Origin: Methylobacterium sp. J-088 | GTDB lineage: Bacteria > Pseudomonadota > Alphaproteobacteria > Rhizobiales > Beijerinckiaceae | Reading direction: 5' to 3' | Length of the DNA stretch: 64,000 nucleotides | Assembly: GCF_022829295.1 (NCBI RefSeq) | Contig: NZ_JAKSYH010000232.1 | Coordinates: forward strand, 59,996-123,995 | In this document: positions 1 to 7,077 of the stretch, in pieces | How the letters are laid out: every line of letters begins with the position of its first letter | Position numbering within the stretch: position 1 is the first letter of the stretch | Translations under genes and position numbers: made by a program | The notes under the pieces: generated by a model | The model's input: only the letters and a program-made list of their open reading frames with translations | The model's database searches: none | Told to the model about the DNA's origin: nothing

Positions 1-29
1 GATCGCGCCGGCGGGGTTGAAGTCATCGC

Positions 30-69
30 TGGTAGCGGTAGCGGGTAGCGTGACCCGCTACCGCTACCA
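30..69. promoter_or_regulatory. 17-bp-arm palindrome upstream of the KfrA-like gene
   Basis: Bases 31-46 and 53-68 are perfect inverted complements with a 6-nt spacer; adding the T30/A69 pair gives 17-bp arms. Each arm is itself built from the repeated unit GGTAGC. It ends about 60 bp before the KfrA-like start at 130. KfrA-type proteins commonly repress their own promoters, so an autoregulatory operator is the natural reading. That is inference, and a terminator of an off-window gene is possible although no T-tract follows. Confidence 0.55.
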
Positions 70-129
70 TCGGCACGAACGAACAATTAACCATGATTCG
101 CGAGGCTGGGGCGTGTCTTGGAGTGCCCG

Positions 130-825
130 ATGCCGACCGAAGAGCAATTCGATCAGGTCGCCGACGAACTGCTGCTCAACGATATGCCGGTGTCGTTGAA
201 AACCATCCGCCCGGGGCTCATCGCACTCACCGAGGTGGCCGGTTCGAACCGGGAGCTCGGTCCGCTGCTGGTCGCATGGAAGATCAAGCGAAACTACAGG
301 CCGAAGCTCGACTTGAAGGGTCTCCCGGAACGGCTCCAGGCCTCCTTCGGAGCGCTCGCGACGGCCATGTGGATGGAGGCGCAGTCGGATGCCGCCGTGA
401 AGTCCATCATCGATGAGCGCAACCACGAGATGGCGTTGGCGGCCCGAGACGCGGTTCTGAACGAGGCGCTCGCTTCTCTCGACGCGGCGCAGGAGGAGCT
501 GGCTGGGATGCGCGAGCGGATGCAGCGCCTGGAGAGGCAGATGGGCCGCGTGCGTGCGTGGGATTTCTGGGACGCGGTGATGCGGGAGGTCTACGAACTC
601 ATCCCGGCGGACGGCACGCTGACGGCGGAGGCGATCCTGCCGGACCTGAGGGCTTCGACGATCCGAGGGGCGGCCCTGCAGCACGACGACCTGACGGTGC
701 CGAACCTGCGCGAGAAGATGCGGGTGAGGGTGACGCACGGATGGTACTTCACGGTGGACGACCACGGGAACTTCGCACGCGGCGCGTATCCCGGGACCAT
801 GCGCCGACGCGCGGGCCCGGCTTGA
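130..825 (+). CDS. KfrA-like N-terminal-domain DNA-binding protein
   Basis: This 231-residue protein has an N-terminal helical part (about residues 1-95) resembling the KfrA N-terminal DNA-binding domain of plasmid partition/replication regions: the opening around VADELL, then a TEVAGSNRELGP-like segment and a WK motif. A Gln/Glu/Arg-rich coiled coil follows at about residues 115-150 (MRERMQRLERQMGR). The C-terminal 75 residues match nothing I recognise. ATG130 is preferred over the upstream TTG because GGAG sits at 120-123, six bases before it. The palindrome at 30-69 may be its operator. KfrA relatives are typical of plasmids and integrative elements, supporting an accessory origin for this end of the window. 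The family call rests on pattern only. Confidence 0.6.
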   Translation: MPTEEQFDQVADELLLNDMPVSLKTIRPGLIALTEVAGSNRELGPLLVAWKIKRNYRPKLDLKGLPERLQASFGALATAMWMEAQSDAAVKSIIDERNHEMALAARDAVLNEALASLDAAQEELAGMRERMQRLERQMGRVRAWDFWDAVMREVYELIPADGTLTAEAILPDLRASTIRGAALQHDDLTVPNLREKMRVRVTHGWYFTVDDHGNFARGAYPGTMRRRAGPA

Positions 826-831
826 GCCGGC

Positions 832-849
832 GGGTCACCGCGGTGATCC
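832..849. promoter_or_regulatory. Palindrome upstream of the membrane-protein gene
   Basis: TCACCGCGGTGA (835-846) is a perfect 12-bp palindrome. The pairing resumes outside a single mismatch as GG/CC. It lies about 50 bp before the GTG start at 899, where an operator would sit. No regulator can be assigned. Confidence 0.3.
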
Positions 850-898
850 GGGCCGGCAGCTTCATGAGGGTCGGGATGCGATCCTGACGGCGATCTGG

Positions 899-1678
899 GT
901 GACGGGCCTCGTCCGGGCGCTGACGGCGGGAACCGTCGTGGTGCTAGCCTCGGTGCTGGCGGAGTTCCTCGGACCGGTCTGGGGAGCGCTCATTATCAGC
1001 CTGCCGGTCACCGCCGGGCCGGTCTACGTGTTCATGGTCCTGGAGCACGACGCAGCCTTCGTCGCCGGGGCGGCCCTGAGCGGGTTCGCGGCGAACGCGG
1101 CCACCGGGCTGTTCCTGATCGTCTACGCCAGACGGGCGACCGACCGGGGTGTGGTCCCGGCTCTGGGCCCGGCTGCACTGGCTTGGGTCGCCGCCGCCAT
1201 TCCTATCGCCGCGGTCGCCTGGACGCCGGCGACCGCCTTCCTTCTCAATGCGGCCGTCTACGGTTCCGGGGTGCTCCTGACCCGGCCCGCCGCGCGGACG
1301 ATCCTCGCGCGGAGCGCAGCGGTCGCGAGGCCGCGTCCCCTGGATCTTGTCGTCAGGGCGGCGGCCGTGGCGCTTTTCGTGACGGGGGTCCTGGCACTCA
1401 GCGCGGCCTTGGGACCGGCGCGGACCGGTATCATCGCCGCCTATCCGCTCACCCTCACGAGCACCTTCGTCATCCTGCACCGTCGGGTCGGCGGGACGGC
1501 GATGGCGCGGTTGGCGGGCATCACGATCCAAGGCGTTTTCGGCTTCGGCCTCACGCTGCTGACAATCCACCTGATGGTCCAGCCATTTGGTGCCGCCGCC
1601 GCCCTCGCGGCTGCCCTTCTTGTCTCGCTGATCTATTCGGCCGGGTTGCTCGGATTGCAGAACCGCCCGGCAGGGTAG
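899..1678 (+). CDS. Multi-pass inner-membrane protein, unknown function
   Basis: The 259-residue product is almost entirely hydrophobic, with about seven to eight predicted membrane segments separated by short Arg-containing loops (YARRATDR near residue 79, RRVGG near 198). The start is GTG at 899; no ATG is available near the N-terminus. I do not recognise the family: the size and two-half appearance resemble small integral membrane proteins next to transporters, but no transport motif is visible. It follows the KfrA-like gene on the same strand with a 73-bp gap that carries a palindrome, so it may have its own promoter. The next element downstream is a strong terminator at 2024-2056. Confidence 0.6.
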   Translation: MTGLVRALTAGTVVVLASVLAEFLGPVWGALIISLPVTAGPVYVFMVLEHDAAFVAGAALSGFAANAATGLFLIVYARRATDRGVVPALGPAALAWVAAAIPIAAVAWTPATAFLLNAAVYGSGVLLTRPAARTILARSAAVARPRPLDLVVRAAAVALFVTGVLALSAALGPARTGIIAAYPLTLTSTFVILHRRVGGTAMARLAGITIQGVFGFGLTLLTIHLMVQPFGAAAALAAALLVSLIYSAGLLGLQNRPAG

Positions 1679-1736
1679 CGGTCCACATCCCGCCCCTGGT
1701 ACCGGCCCGATGATCTGCATCGGATGGGTAGCGGTC
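1673..1736. repeat. Two identical 11-mers GGGTAGCGGTC flanking the end of the membrane gene
   Basis: GGGTAGCGGTC occurs at 1673-1683 (over the stop codon of the membrane gene) and again at 1726-1736. The related word GGGTAGCG also occurs at 43-50 inside the large palindrome. The three copies share the GGTAGC unit, so they could be binding sites of one regulator, plausibly the KfrA-like protein. Confidence 0.35.
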
Positions 1737-2171
1737 TGGCTGCTTTCGGTGGCTGATGTCTTCAAGCAGACATAGGTCTTATCGACAGAGGCCTACTCCT
1801 CCGCTCGGCTGCTCTCATCGTCAAAGCCAATAATACTACAACGCTGCAGGAAATAGCGACCCATACCGGGGCGCTACTGCACATGGCGCGAACCCGGCGA
1901 TTAATATCCCCAACATCATGGTGGTCCTGCACTACGGCAGTGCTAATACGCCCGCTTTGATAGCCGACCCAATGATCTGCCTTCAGACCCCATAGTTCCG
2001 CTTTATAACAACCTAGAGTAAAGAAAAAGCCGCTCCTCTAGCGAGGGCGGCTTTTTCCGTTGGGCAGCGGAAGGTCCAAAACGGCTTCAGACTGCTGACC
2101 TGAAGCGCTTCTGATCGATATCGAAATCGTAAATTTTCAGGCCTGCCTGCCACGAGGATGGGGGCAATGCC
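1679..2171. other. Long non-coding interval with lower GC than its neighbours
   Basis: About 490 bases without a convincing ORF. It contains the second GGGTAGCGGTC copy and the terminator at 2024-2056. From about 1,790 to 2,030 it is visibly A/T-richer than flanking coding DNA. The sequence ATGATCTGC appears twice (near 1,710 and 1,972). An RNA gene ending at the terminator is possible, but no clear promoter was found. Confidence 0.4.
2024..2056 (+). terminator. Rho-independent terminator (bidirectional)
   Basis: GCCGC (2029-2033) pairs with GCGGC (2047-2051) and CCTC (2035-2038) with GAGG (2043-2046), with one bulged T and the loop TAGC. The stem is flanked by AAAAA and TTTTT, so it can serve both strands: transcription from the membrane gene on the left, and leftward transcription from the small gene at 2172-2381. 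Confidence 0.8.
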
Positions 2172-2381
2172 CTATCGTAGGGTCGAGGACTCGCCATCCT
2201 TCAGCGGACGATCCTCGCCATCGCGCCCACCCACCAAGACGTGTGAGTTCAGGCGATCCAGGTGTTCGAATACGTGCTCGAAGGCGTTGGTGACGGCCTG
2301 CTCGAAGGACCCGTCGCCCTTGCCCATGGCCGCCTTGAGCCCGCTGAGCAGCGCGTGGTGCTTTTCCGTATCGCTCGACAT
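2172..2381 (-). CDS. Small acidic helical protein, unknown
   Basis: A 69-residue product starting at the ATG on the minus strand at 2381, chosen because AAGGAA lies just upstream; longer readings of the frame have no such site. It is predicted mostly helical (LLSGLKAAMGKGDGSFEQAV followed by FEHVFEHLDRLNSH) with a charged C-terminus. There is no signal peptide, no cysteine and no recognised domain. It is divergent from the Crp/Fnr-HWE pair, with about 180 bp between starts. Function unknown; the good ribosome-binding site and amphipathic pattern make it a plausible real gene. Confidence 0.55.
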   Translation of the reverse strand: MSSDTEKHHALLSGLKAAMGKGDGSFEQAVTNAFEHVFEHLDRLNSHVLVGGRDGEDRPLKDGESSTLR

Positions 2382-2505
2382 GACGTTCCTTATGGCCGGT
2401 TGGATGCCGACGCTCGAACCCAAGACCCGGCATCCGGGCCAGGTTCCGGGTCCCTCGTCCGGATGCCGCCATGACCACGGACAATTCCCCGATCCAGCGC
2501 CTGAC

Positions 2506-2523
2506 GGGATCGTGTCACGTCCC
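2506..2523. promoter_or_regulatory. Imperfect palindrome upstream of the Crp/Fnr gene
   Basis: GGGA-T-CGTG-T-CACG-TCCC: eight pairs around a central T with one unpaired T. It lies 38 bp before ATG2561 and between divergent genes, a position suited to autoregulation. It does not match the classical GTGA-N6-TCAC Crp box. Confidence 0.3.
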
Positions 2524-2560
2524 GTAAAATGTACGATTGTGGGCGGACGGCGATCCTGCC

Positions 2561-3433
2561 ATGAATACCCTCGTCGACGACCGTCGGCGGCCGGAACTCC
2601 CACCCCCAATGTCGAGCGATCCCGGTCACCCGTTTGCGGGCAACCTGCTCCTCGCTGCTCTCGCGCCGTCAGACGTGGCGCTGCTCACGCCGCATCTGGT
2701 CCGCGGCGAGCATGCTCGGGGCGACCTGCTGTTCCGGGTCGGAGAGGACGTATCCCACGTCAGCTTCCCACTCGACCGGACGGTCGCCACCCTGATGGTG
2801 CCCCTGAGCGGCGGCCGTACGGTCGAGACCGCGACGGTCGGGCATGAGGGAGCGGTCGGCGGTGTTGTCAGCCACGGTTACCTGCCCGCCTTCACCCAGT
2901 GCGTGATCCAGGTCGAGGGCACGGTCCTGCGCATGGACGCGGATCACCTGCGGCAAGCGAAGCGGGCTTCCCCGACGCTGAACGACCTGTTCGTGCGCTA
3001 CGCCGATTGCCTGCTCGCGCAGGTGCTCCAATCGGTTGCCTGCAACGCCGCCCATCCCATCGAGCAGCGCGTGTTGCGGTGGCTCCTCGGCCTGCAGGAC
3101 AGGGTCGGCACGGATGCCCTGCCGATCACCCAAGTCGTCCTGGGCGGCATGCTCGGTGTGGGCCGCACCTACGTCACGACGGTGCTGACCAAGCTTCAGG
3201 ACCAGGGCCTGATCCACATCGGACGCGGTCGCATCCACATGCTCGACCGCGCGCGGACCGAGGCCGCCTGCTGCGACTGCCACGCCCGAGTGCGCCGACA
3301 CTTCCACACCGTGCTGGGCGCGATCTACGCGCCGGACGGGGAGATCATCGCGGTCGAGGCCACGCCACCCGGCGATGACCTGACACCTCGCCCCGACGCT
3401 ATCCTTCCGGAACTGCGAGGAGACGTCCGATGA
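2561..3433 (+). CDS. Crp/Fnr-family transcriptional regulator
   Basis: A 290-residue protein with an N-terminal cyclic-nucleotide-type sensor domain (about residues 25-150, including GDLLFRVGED and the VSFPLDRTVATL strand) and a C-terminal winged helix-turn-helix (about 175-240, with LGGMLGVGRTYVTTVLTKLQ as recognition helix). A Cys-rich tail (CCDCHARVRRH) follows the wing. No Fnr-type iron-sulfur cysteine set is present at the N-terminus. ATG2561 is used; ATG2609 would also leave a complete sensor domain. The gene overlaps the HWE kinase by four bases (ATGA), so the two are probably translationally coupled, suggesting the regulator and the kinase act in one response. Confidence 0.85.
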   Translation: MNTLVDDRRRPELPPPMSSDPGHPFAGNLLLAALAPSDVALLTPHLVRGEHARGDLLFRVGEDVSHVSFPLDRTVATLMVPLSGGRTVETATVGHEGAVGGVVSHGYLPAFTQCVIQVEGTVLRMDADHLRQAKRASPTLNDLFVRYADCLLAQVLQSVACNAAHPIEQRVLRWLLGLQDRVGTDALPITQVVLGGMLGVGRTYVTTVLTKLQDQGLIHIGRGRIHMLDRARTEAACCDCHARVRRHFHTVLGAIYAPDGEIIAVEATPPGDDLTPRPDAILPELRGDVR

Positions 3434-6400
3434 TATCGACGTCACCCGTTCCGTCCGAGGTCTTCGACGCGGACCGGCTCGCAGCCCTCGACAGCTACGA
3501 TATCCTCGACACTCTCGCCGAGGAGGGCTTCGAGGATATCGTTCAGCTGGCGGCTCGATTGTGCGACGTCCCGGTATCACTGGTCAGCCTGGTCGGCCTC
3601 GACCGACAGTGGTTCAAGGCGCGGGTCGGCTTCCCGCAGTGTCAGACCGACCTCGATGGGTCGGTCTGCAAGTTCGTCCTCGCTGAACCCGACCTCCTGG
3701 TCATCCCGGACCTGACCCTGGACCCACGCACCCGTGCCAACACGCTGGTGACGGGCGAACCGTTCATCCGCTTCTACGCCGGGGCGCCGCTTCGGACGTC
3801 CGAGGGCCACGTCCTGGGCAGCCTTTGCGTGATCGACCGGGAGCCGCGACCGGAGGGCCTCACCCGGGCCCAAGCCGAGGATCTGCGGCGTCTGGCGCGC
3901 CAGACGATGGCCCAGATGGAGTTGCGTCGCGTCGTCGCCCACCAGGACGGGATCGTGAGAAACCAGCGCGCCGAGCTTCGTCGTGAACGGCGCTTGAGCA
4001 CGCTTGCGGAGACCTCGGTCAGCCTCCTGACCGCGAGCGACCCCGCCTCGGTGCTCGCCCCGATCCTCAAGGCCGAGGCAAGCTATCTCGGGTTCGACCA
4101 GAGCTTTACGTACGATCTCTCGGACGACGGATCCCACCTCGCGCTGACCCATTCGGTCGGCGCCGACCGCGCAACCCACGAGGCCCTTCGCCGCGTTTCG
4201 TGCGACATTCCCCTTTGCGGCTTGGTCGCCACGAACGGGCAGCCCCTGATCCTCTCCGACCTGCAGGCCGGCACCGACCCTCGCCATGCCATCGCTCGGG
4301 ACGCCGGGCTCGATGCCTATGCCGGCTATCCCATCGAGAGCCAGGGCAAGCTGCGCGGCGTGATCTCGTTCGGATCGACGTCCGAGGCATCCTTCGACGA
4401 CGAGACGCTGAGCTTCTTCTCGACCATCGCCCGCTTCCTGTCCGTCGCCCGCGAGCGCCTCGACCGGGAGTCCGCCCTGCGAGCCAGTGAAGGCCGCTAC
4501 CGGGCGATCTTCGAAAGTGCCATCGACTACGCCATCGTGGTGATGAACCTCGACGGCGAGGTGACCAACTGGAACGAAGGGGCGACCCGCATCCTCGGTT
4601 GGGAGCCTGACGACATCTGCGGCAAGCCGGCCGAGGTGTTCTTCACGCCCGAGGATCGCGCGGCCGGGATCGCCCAGAAGGAGATGCACAGCGCCTTGAC
4701 GGTCGGTCGCGGCGTCGACGAGCGCTGGCACATCCGCAAGAGCGGCGAGCGTTTCTGGGCCAACGGCGAGATGATGGCCCTGCGTGACGACGCGGACCGG
4801 GCCATCGGCTTCATCAAGATCCTGCGGGACCGCACCGCGCAACGTCTGGCCGCGGAACAGGAGCGCGCCAGCGCCGCCTTCACCAGCAGCGTCCTCGCGG
4901 CCTCGGCGGATTGCATCAAGGTCCTCGATCTCGACGCCAACATCCTCTTCATGAGCGAGGGTGGGTTGAAGGCGTTGGAGATCGACGACTTCAACACCGT
5001 GATGGGGTGTCCCTGGCCGGAATTCTGGCAGGGCCCGACCCGCGACGATGCCAAGGCCGCGGTGGATGCCGCTAAGGCCGGCGGCACCGGCCATTTCCAG
5101 GGGGTCGCCGACACGATGACCGGTCGGCCCTTGTGGTGGGACGTGCAGGTGACACCGATCCCGGGGGCGGATGGTCGCCCCGAAAAAATCCTTTCGGTCT
5201 CTCGCGACATCACCCGGCAGAAGGATGCCGACCGCCTCGTCGCCGATAGCGAGGCCCGCTGGCGTGGCCTGTTCAGCGGCATGGTGGAGGGCTTCTTCAG
5301 CGGCGAGCTCATCCGAGGTGCCGACGGCGGGGTCGTGGATTACCGGTTCCTGGAGATCAATCCGGCCTTCGCGGCTCAGTCGGGACTTTCCTTGGAGACC
5401 GTAGGGCGCAGGGTGCGCGAGGTCATCGCCGACGTCCCTCAATCGGTTCTCGACTCCTATGGACGCGTCGTCGAAACCGGCGTGCCGGAAATCTTCGAGA
5501 TCGGCATCCCGGAGCTCGGACGCACATTCGAGGTGCGGGCCTACAAGGAGACCGGACAACGCTTCGGCGCGATGTTCCAGGACGTCACCGCGCGCAAGGA
5601 TACGGAAGCTCGCCGCACGGGACTTTTGGAGCTTGGCGACCGTCTCAGGGACAAGTCCGATAGGGCCGAAATCGTCGCGATAGGATCGGAGATCCTAGGC
5701 CGGACGCTGGGCCTTTCGCATGCCGGTTGCGGGGCGGTGGATCACGCGGCTGAGACAATCGAGATCGCCTTCGATCATACGCCGCCGGGTGTCGCGAGCG
5801 TCGCTGGAACCCACCGGTTCCGCGACTACGGCTCCTACATCGAAGACCTCAAGGCAGGCGAGATCGTCCTGATCGAGGATACGACCCGCGACCGTCGCAC
5901 CGCGGGTCAAGACGGATTGGTCGCGATCAGCGCCCTGGCGCTCGCCAACTACCCGGTGATGGAGCAGGGTCGCTTCGTCACGCTGTTCTTCGCATTGAAG
6001 GCGACGCCGCACGCTTGGAGCAACGAAGAGGTCGGGTTCCTTCGCAACGTCGCCGACCGGACGCGTGCGGCCATCGCCCGGGTTGAGGCCGAGGACCAGC
6101 AGCGCACGCTCAACCTCGAACTGAGTCACCGCATGAAGAACATGCTGGCCATGGTGCAGTCCATCGCCACGCAGACGATGCGTGGGGCCAAGGACATGGA
6201 GACCGCCAAGAACGTGCTGGCCGACCGCTTGGTGGCGCTGGGACGGTCGCATGACCTCCTGCTCGGTGGCACCCTCAGCACGACGCCGCTGGCCGACCTG
6301 ATCGAGAACGCGGTCAAGCTGCACCAGGACGAGAACGGACGCTTCGCAATCGAGGGGCCCCCCGTTCTGGTGGGCTCGAAGGCGGCGCTGTCGCTCTCCC

Positions 6401-6714
6401 TGATGCTGCACGAACTGGCGACCAACGCAGCGAAGTACGGCGCGCTCTCGAACGGCAAGGGTCGCGTCGCGATCACATGGAAAGTGGATGCGACCGCCTC
6501 GGAGCCTCAGGCACATCTGCGCTGGATGGAGACCGGTGGCCCCTCGGTCGTCGCGCCGACGCGGACCGGGTTCGGCACGCGGTTGATCGGACGCGGGCTC
6601 GCCGGGAGCTTCGGCGGTGAGGTCGACCTGAGCTATCCCGAGACCGGCGTGATCTGTACCATCACCGCCCCGTTACGGGATCTCCACGGCTACGAGGCCA
6701 GTGTGGCGCACTGA
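3430..6714 (+). CDS. GAF/PAS multi-sensor HWE-family histidine kinase
   Basis: This 1094-residue soluble kinase has three GAF-like domains (about residues 15-170, 190-335 and 735-885), three PAS domains (about 353-475, 483-598, 612-725) and a C-terminal HWE kinase core. The phosphoacceptor His is residue 900 in LSHRMKN; the N-box is HELATNAAKYGAL; the family's W-E element is WMETGG, followed by a GFGTRLI G-box. No membrane segment is visible, so sensing is probably cytoplasmic (light, redox or small ligands; GAF1 resembles the short GAF of phytochrome-related proteins but lacks an obvious chromophore cysteine). HWE kinases often feed single-domain or PhyR-type receivers. None is encoded nearby, so the partner is elsewhere. 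Confidence 0.9.
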   Translation: MISTSPVPSEVFDADRLAALDSYDILDTLAEEGFEDIVQLAARLCDVPVSLVSLVGLDRQWFKARVGFPQCQTDLDGSVCKFVLAEPDLLVIPDLTLDPRTRANTLVTGEPFIRFYAGAPLRTSEGHVLGSLCVIDREPRPEGLTRAQAEDLRRLARQTMAQMELRRVVAHQDGIVRNQRAELRRERRLSTLAETSVSLLTASDPASVLAPILKAEASYLGFDQSFTYDLSDDGSHLALTHSVGADRATHEALRRVSCDIPLCGLVATNGQPLILSDLQAGTDPRHAIARDAGLDAYAGYPIESQGKLRGVISFGSTSEASFDDETLSFFSTIARFLSVARERLDRESALRASEGRYRAIFESAIDYAIVVMNLDGEVTNWNEGATRILGWEPDDICGKPAEVFFTPEDRAAGIAQKEMHSALTVGRGVDERWHIRKSGERFWANGEMMALRDDADRAIGFIKILRDRTAQRLAAEQERASAAFTSSVLAASADCIKVLDLDANILFMSEGGLKALEIDDFNTVMGCPWPEFWQGPTRDDAKAAVDAAKAGGTGHFQGVADTMTGRPLWWDVQVTPIPGADGRPEKILSVSRDITRQKDADRLVADSEARWRGLFSGMVEGFFSGELIRGADGGVVDYRFLEINPAFAAQSGLSLETVGRRVREVIADVPQSVLDSYGRVVETGVPEIFEIGIPELGRTFEVRAYKETGQRFGAMFQDVTARKDTEARRTGLLELGDRLRDKSDRAEIVAIGSEILGRTLGLSHAGCGAVDHAAETIEIAFDHTPPGVASVAGTHRFRDYGSYIEDLKAGEIVLIEDTTRDRRTAGQDGLVAISALALANYPVMEQGRFVTLFFALKATPHAWSNEEVGFLRNVADRTRAAIARVEAEDQQRTLNLELSHRMKNMLAMVQSIATQTMRGAKDMETAKNVLADRLVALGRSHDLLLGGTLSTTPLADLIENAVKLHQDENGRFAIEGPPVLVGSKAALSLSLMLHELATNAAKYGALSNGKGRVAITWKVDATASEPQAHLRWMETGGPSVVAPTRTGFGTRLIGRGLAGSFGGEVDLSYPETGVICTITAPLRDLHGYEASVAH

Positions 6715-7077
6715 GATGGTCGGAGCAGCGAAGGCATGACGCGCCCCCCTCGAATGGTTGGATCTTTCCTAGGGACCGAGGGACTTGCTCGTCGGAAATA
6801 CTATTCCTGAAGGAGCTCGACGTTCAAGACATTCACCCTTGATGAGCATGTGTCCCTAGCCGCCGACCAGGATCATGGAGAAGTGTCGGGAGGGGTGATG
6901 CCGCCACATGATCGACGCATGTGCGTCGAGGACCTATCAGGAGGATGGGGTTCGGTGTGTCATCGAGGCACCGCTGCGCAACTTCCCGGACGCGCTGCGA
7001 TATGGTCTTGCAACACGTGGCCGTTCAATCCGTTGTCGGCAGCCATTCCCGTCGCGTCGAGGCGCTGACCAGACCCT
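6715..7077. other. Intergenic region between sensor-kinase genes
   Basis: About 360 bases with no ORF I trust. Visible elements are the inverted repeat CGACGCA-TG-TGCGTCG at 6913-6928 (operator-like) and the near-palindrome around GGAAATACTATTCC near 6,795. No stem with a T-tract follows the HWE kinase gene. Confidence 0.4.
6913..6928. promoter_or_regulatory. 7-bp inverted repeat upstream of the hybrid kinase
   Basis: CGACGCA and TGCGTCG separated by TG, about 150 bp before the kinase start at 7078. Possible operator; no cognate regulator is known. Confidence 0.25.

Noticed and set aside
1942..2056. A second small RNA ending at the 2024-2056 terminator
   Set aside because: The terminator is good but no promoter hexamers of acceptable spacing were found upstream, and the terminator is explained by the flanking genes.
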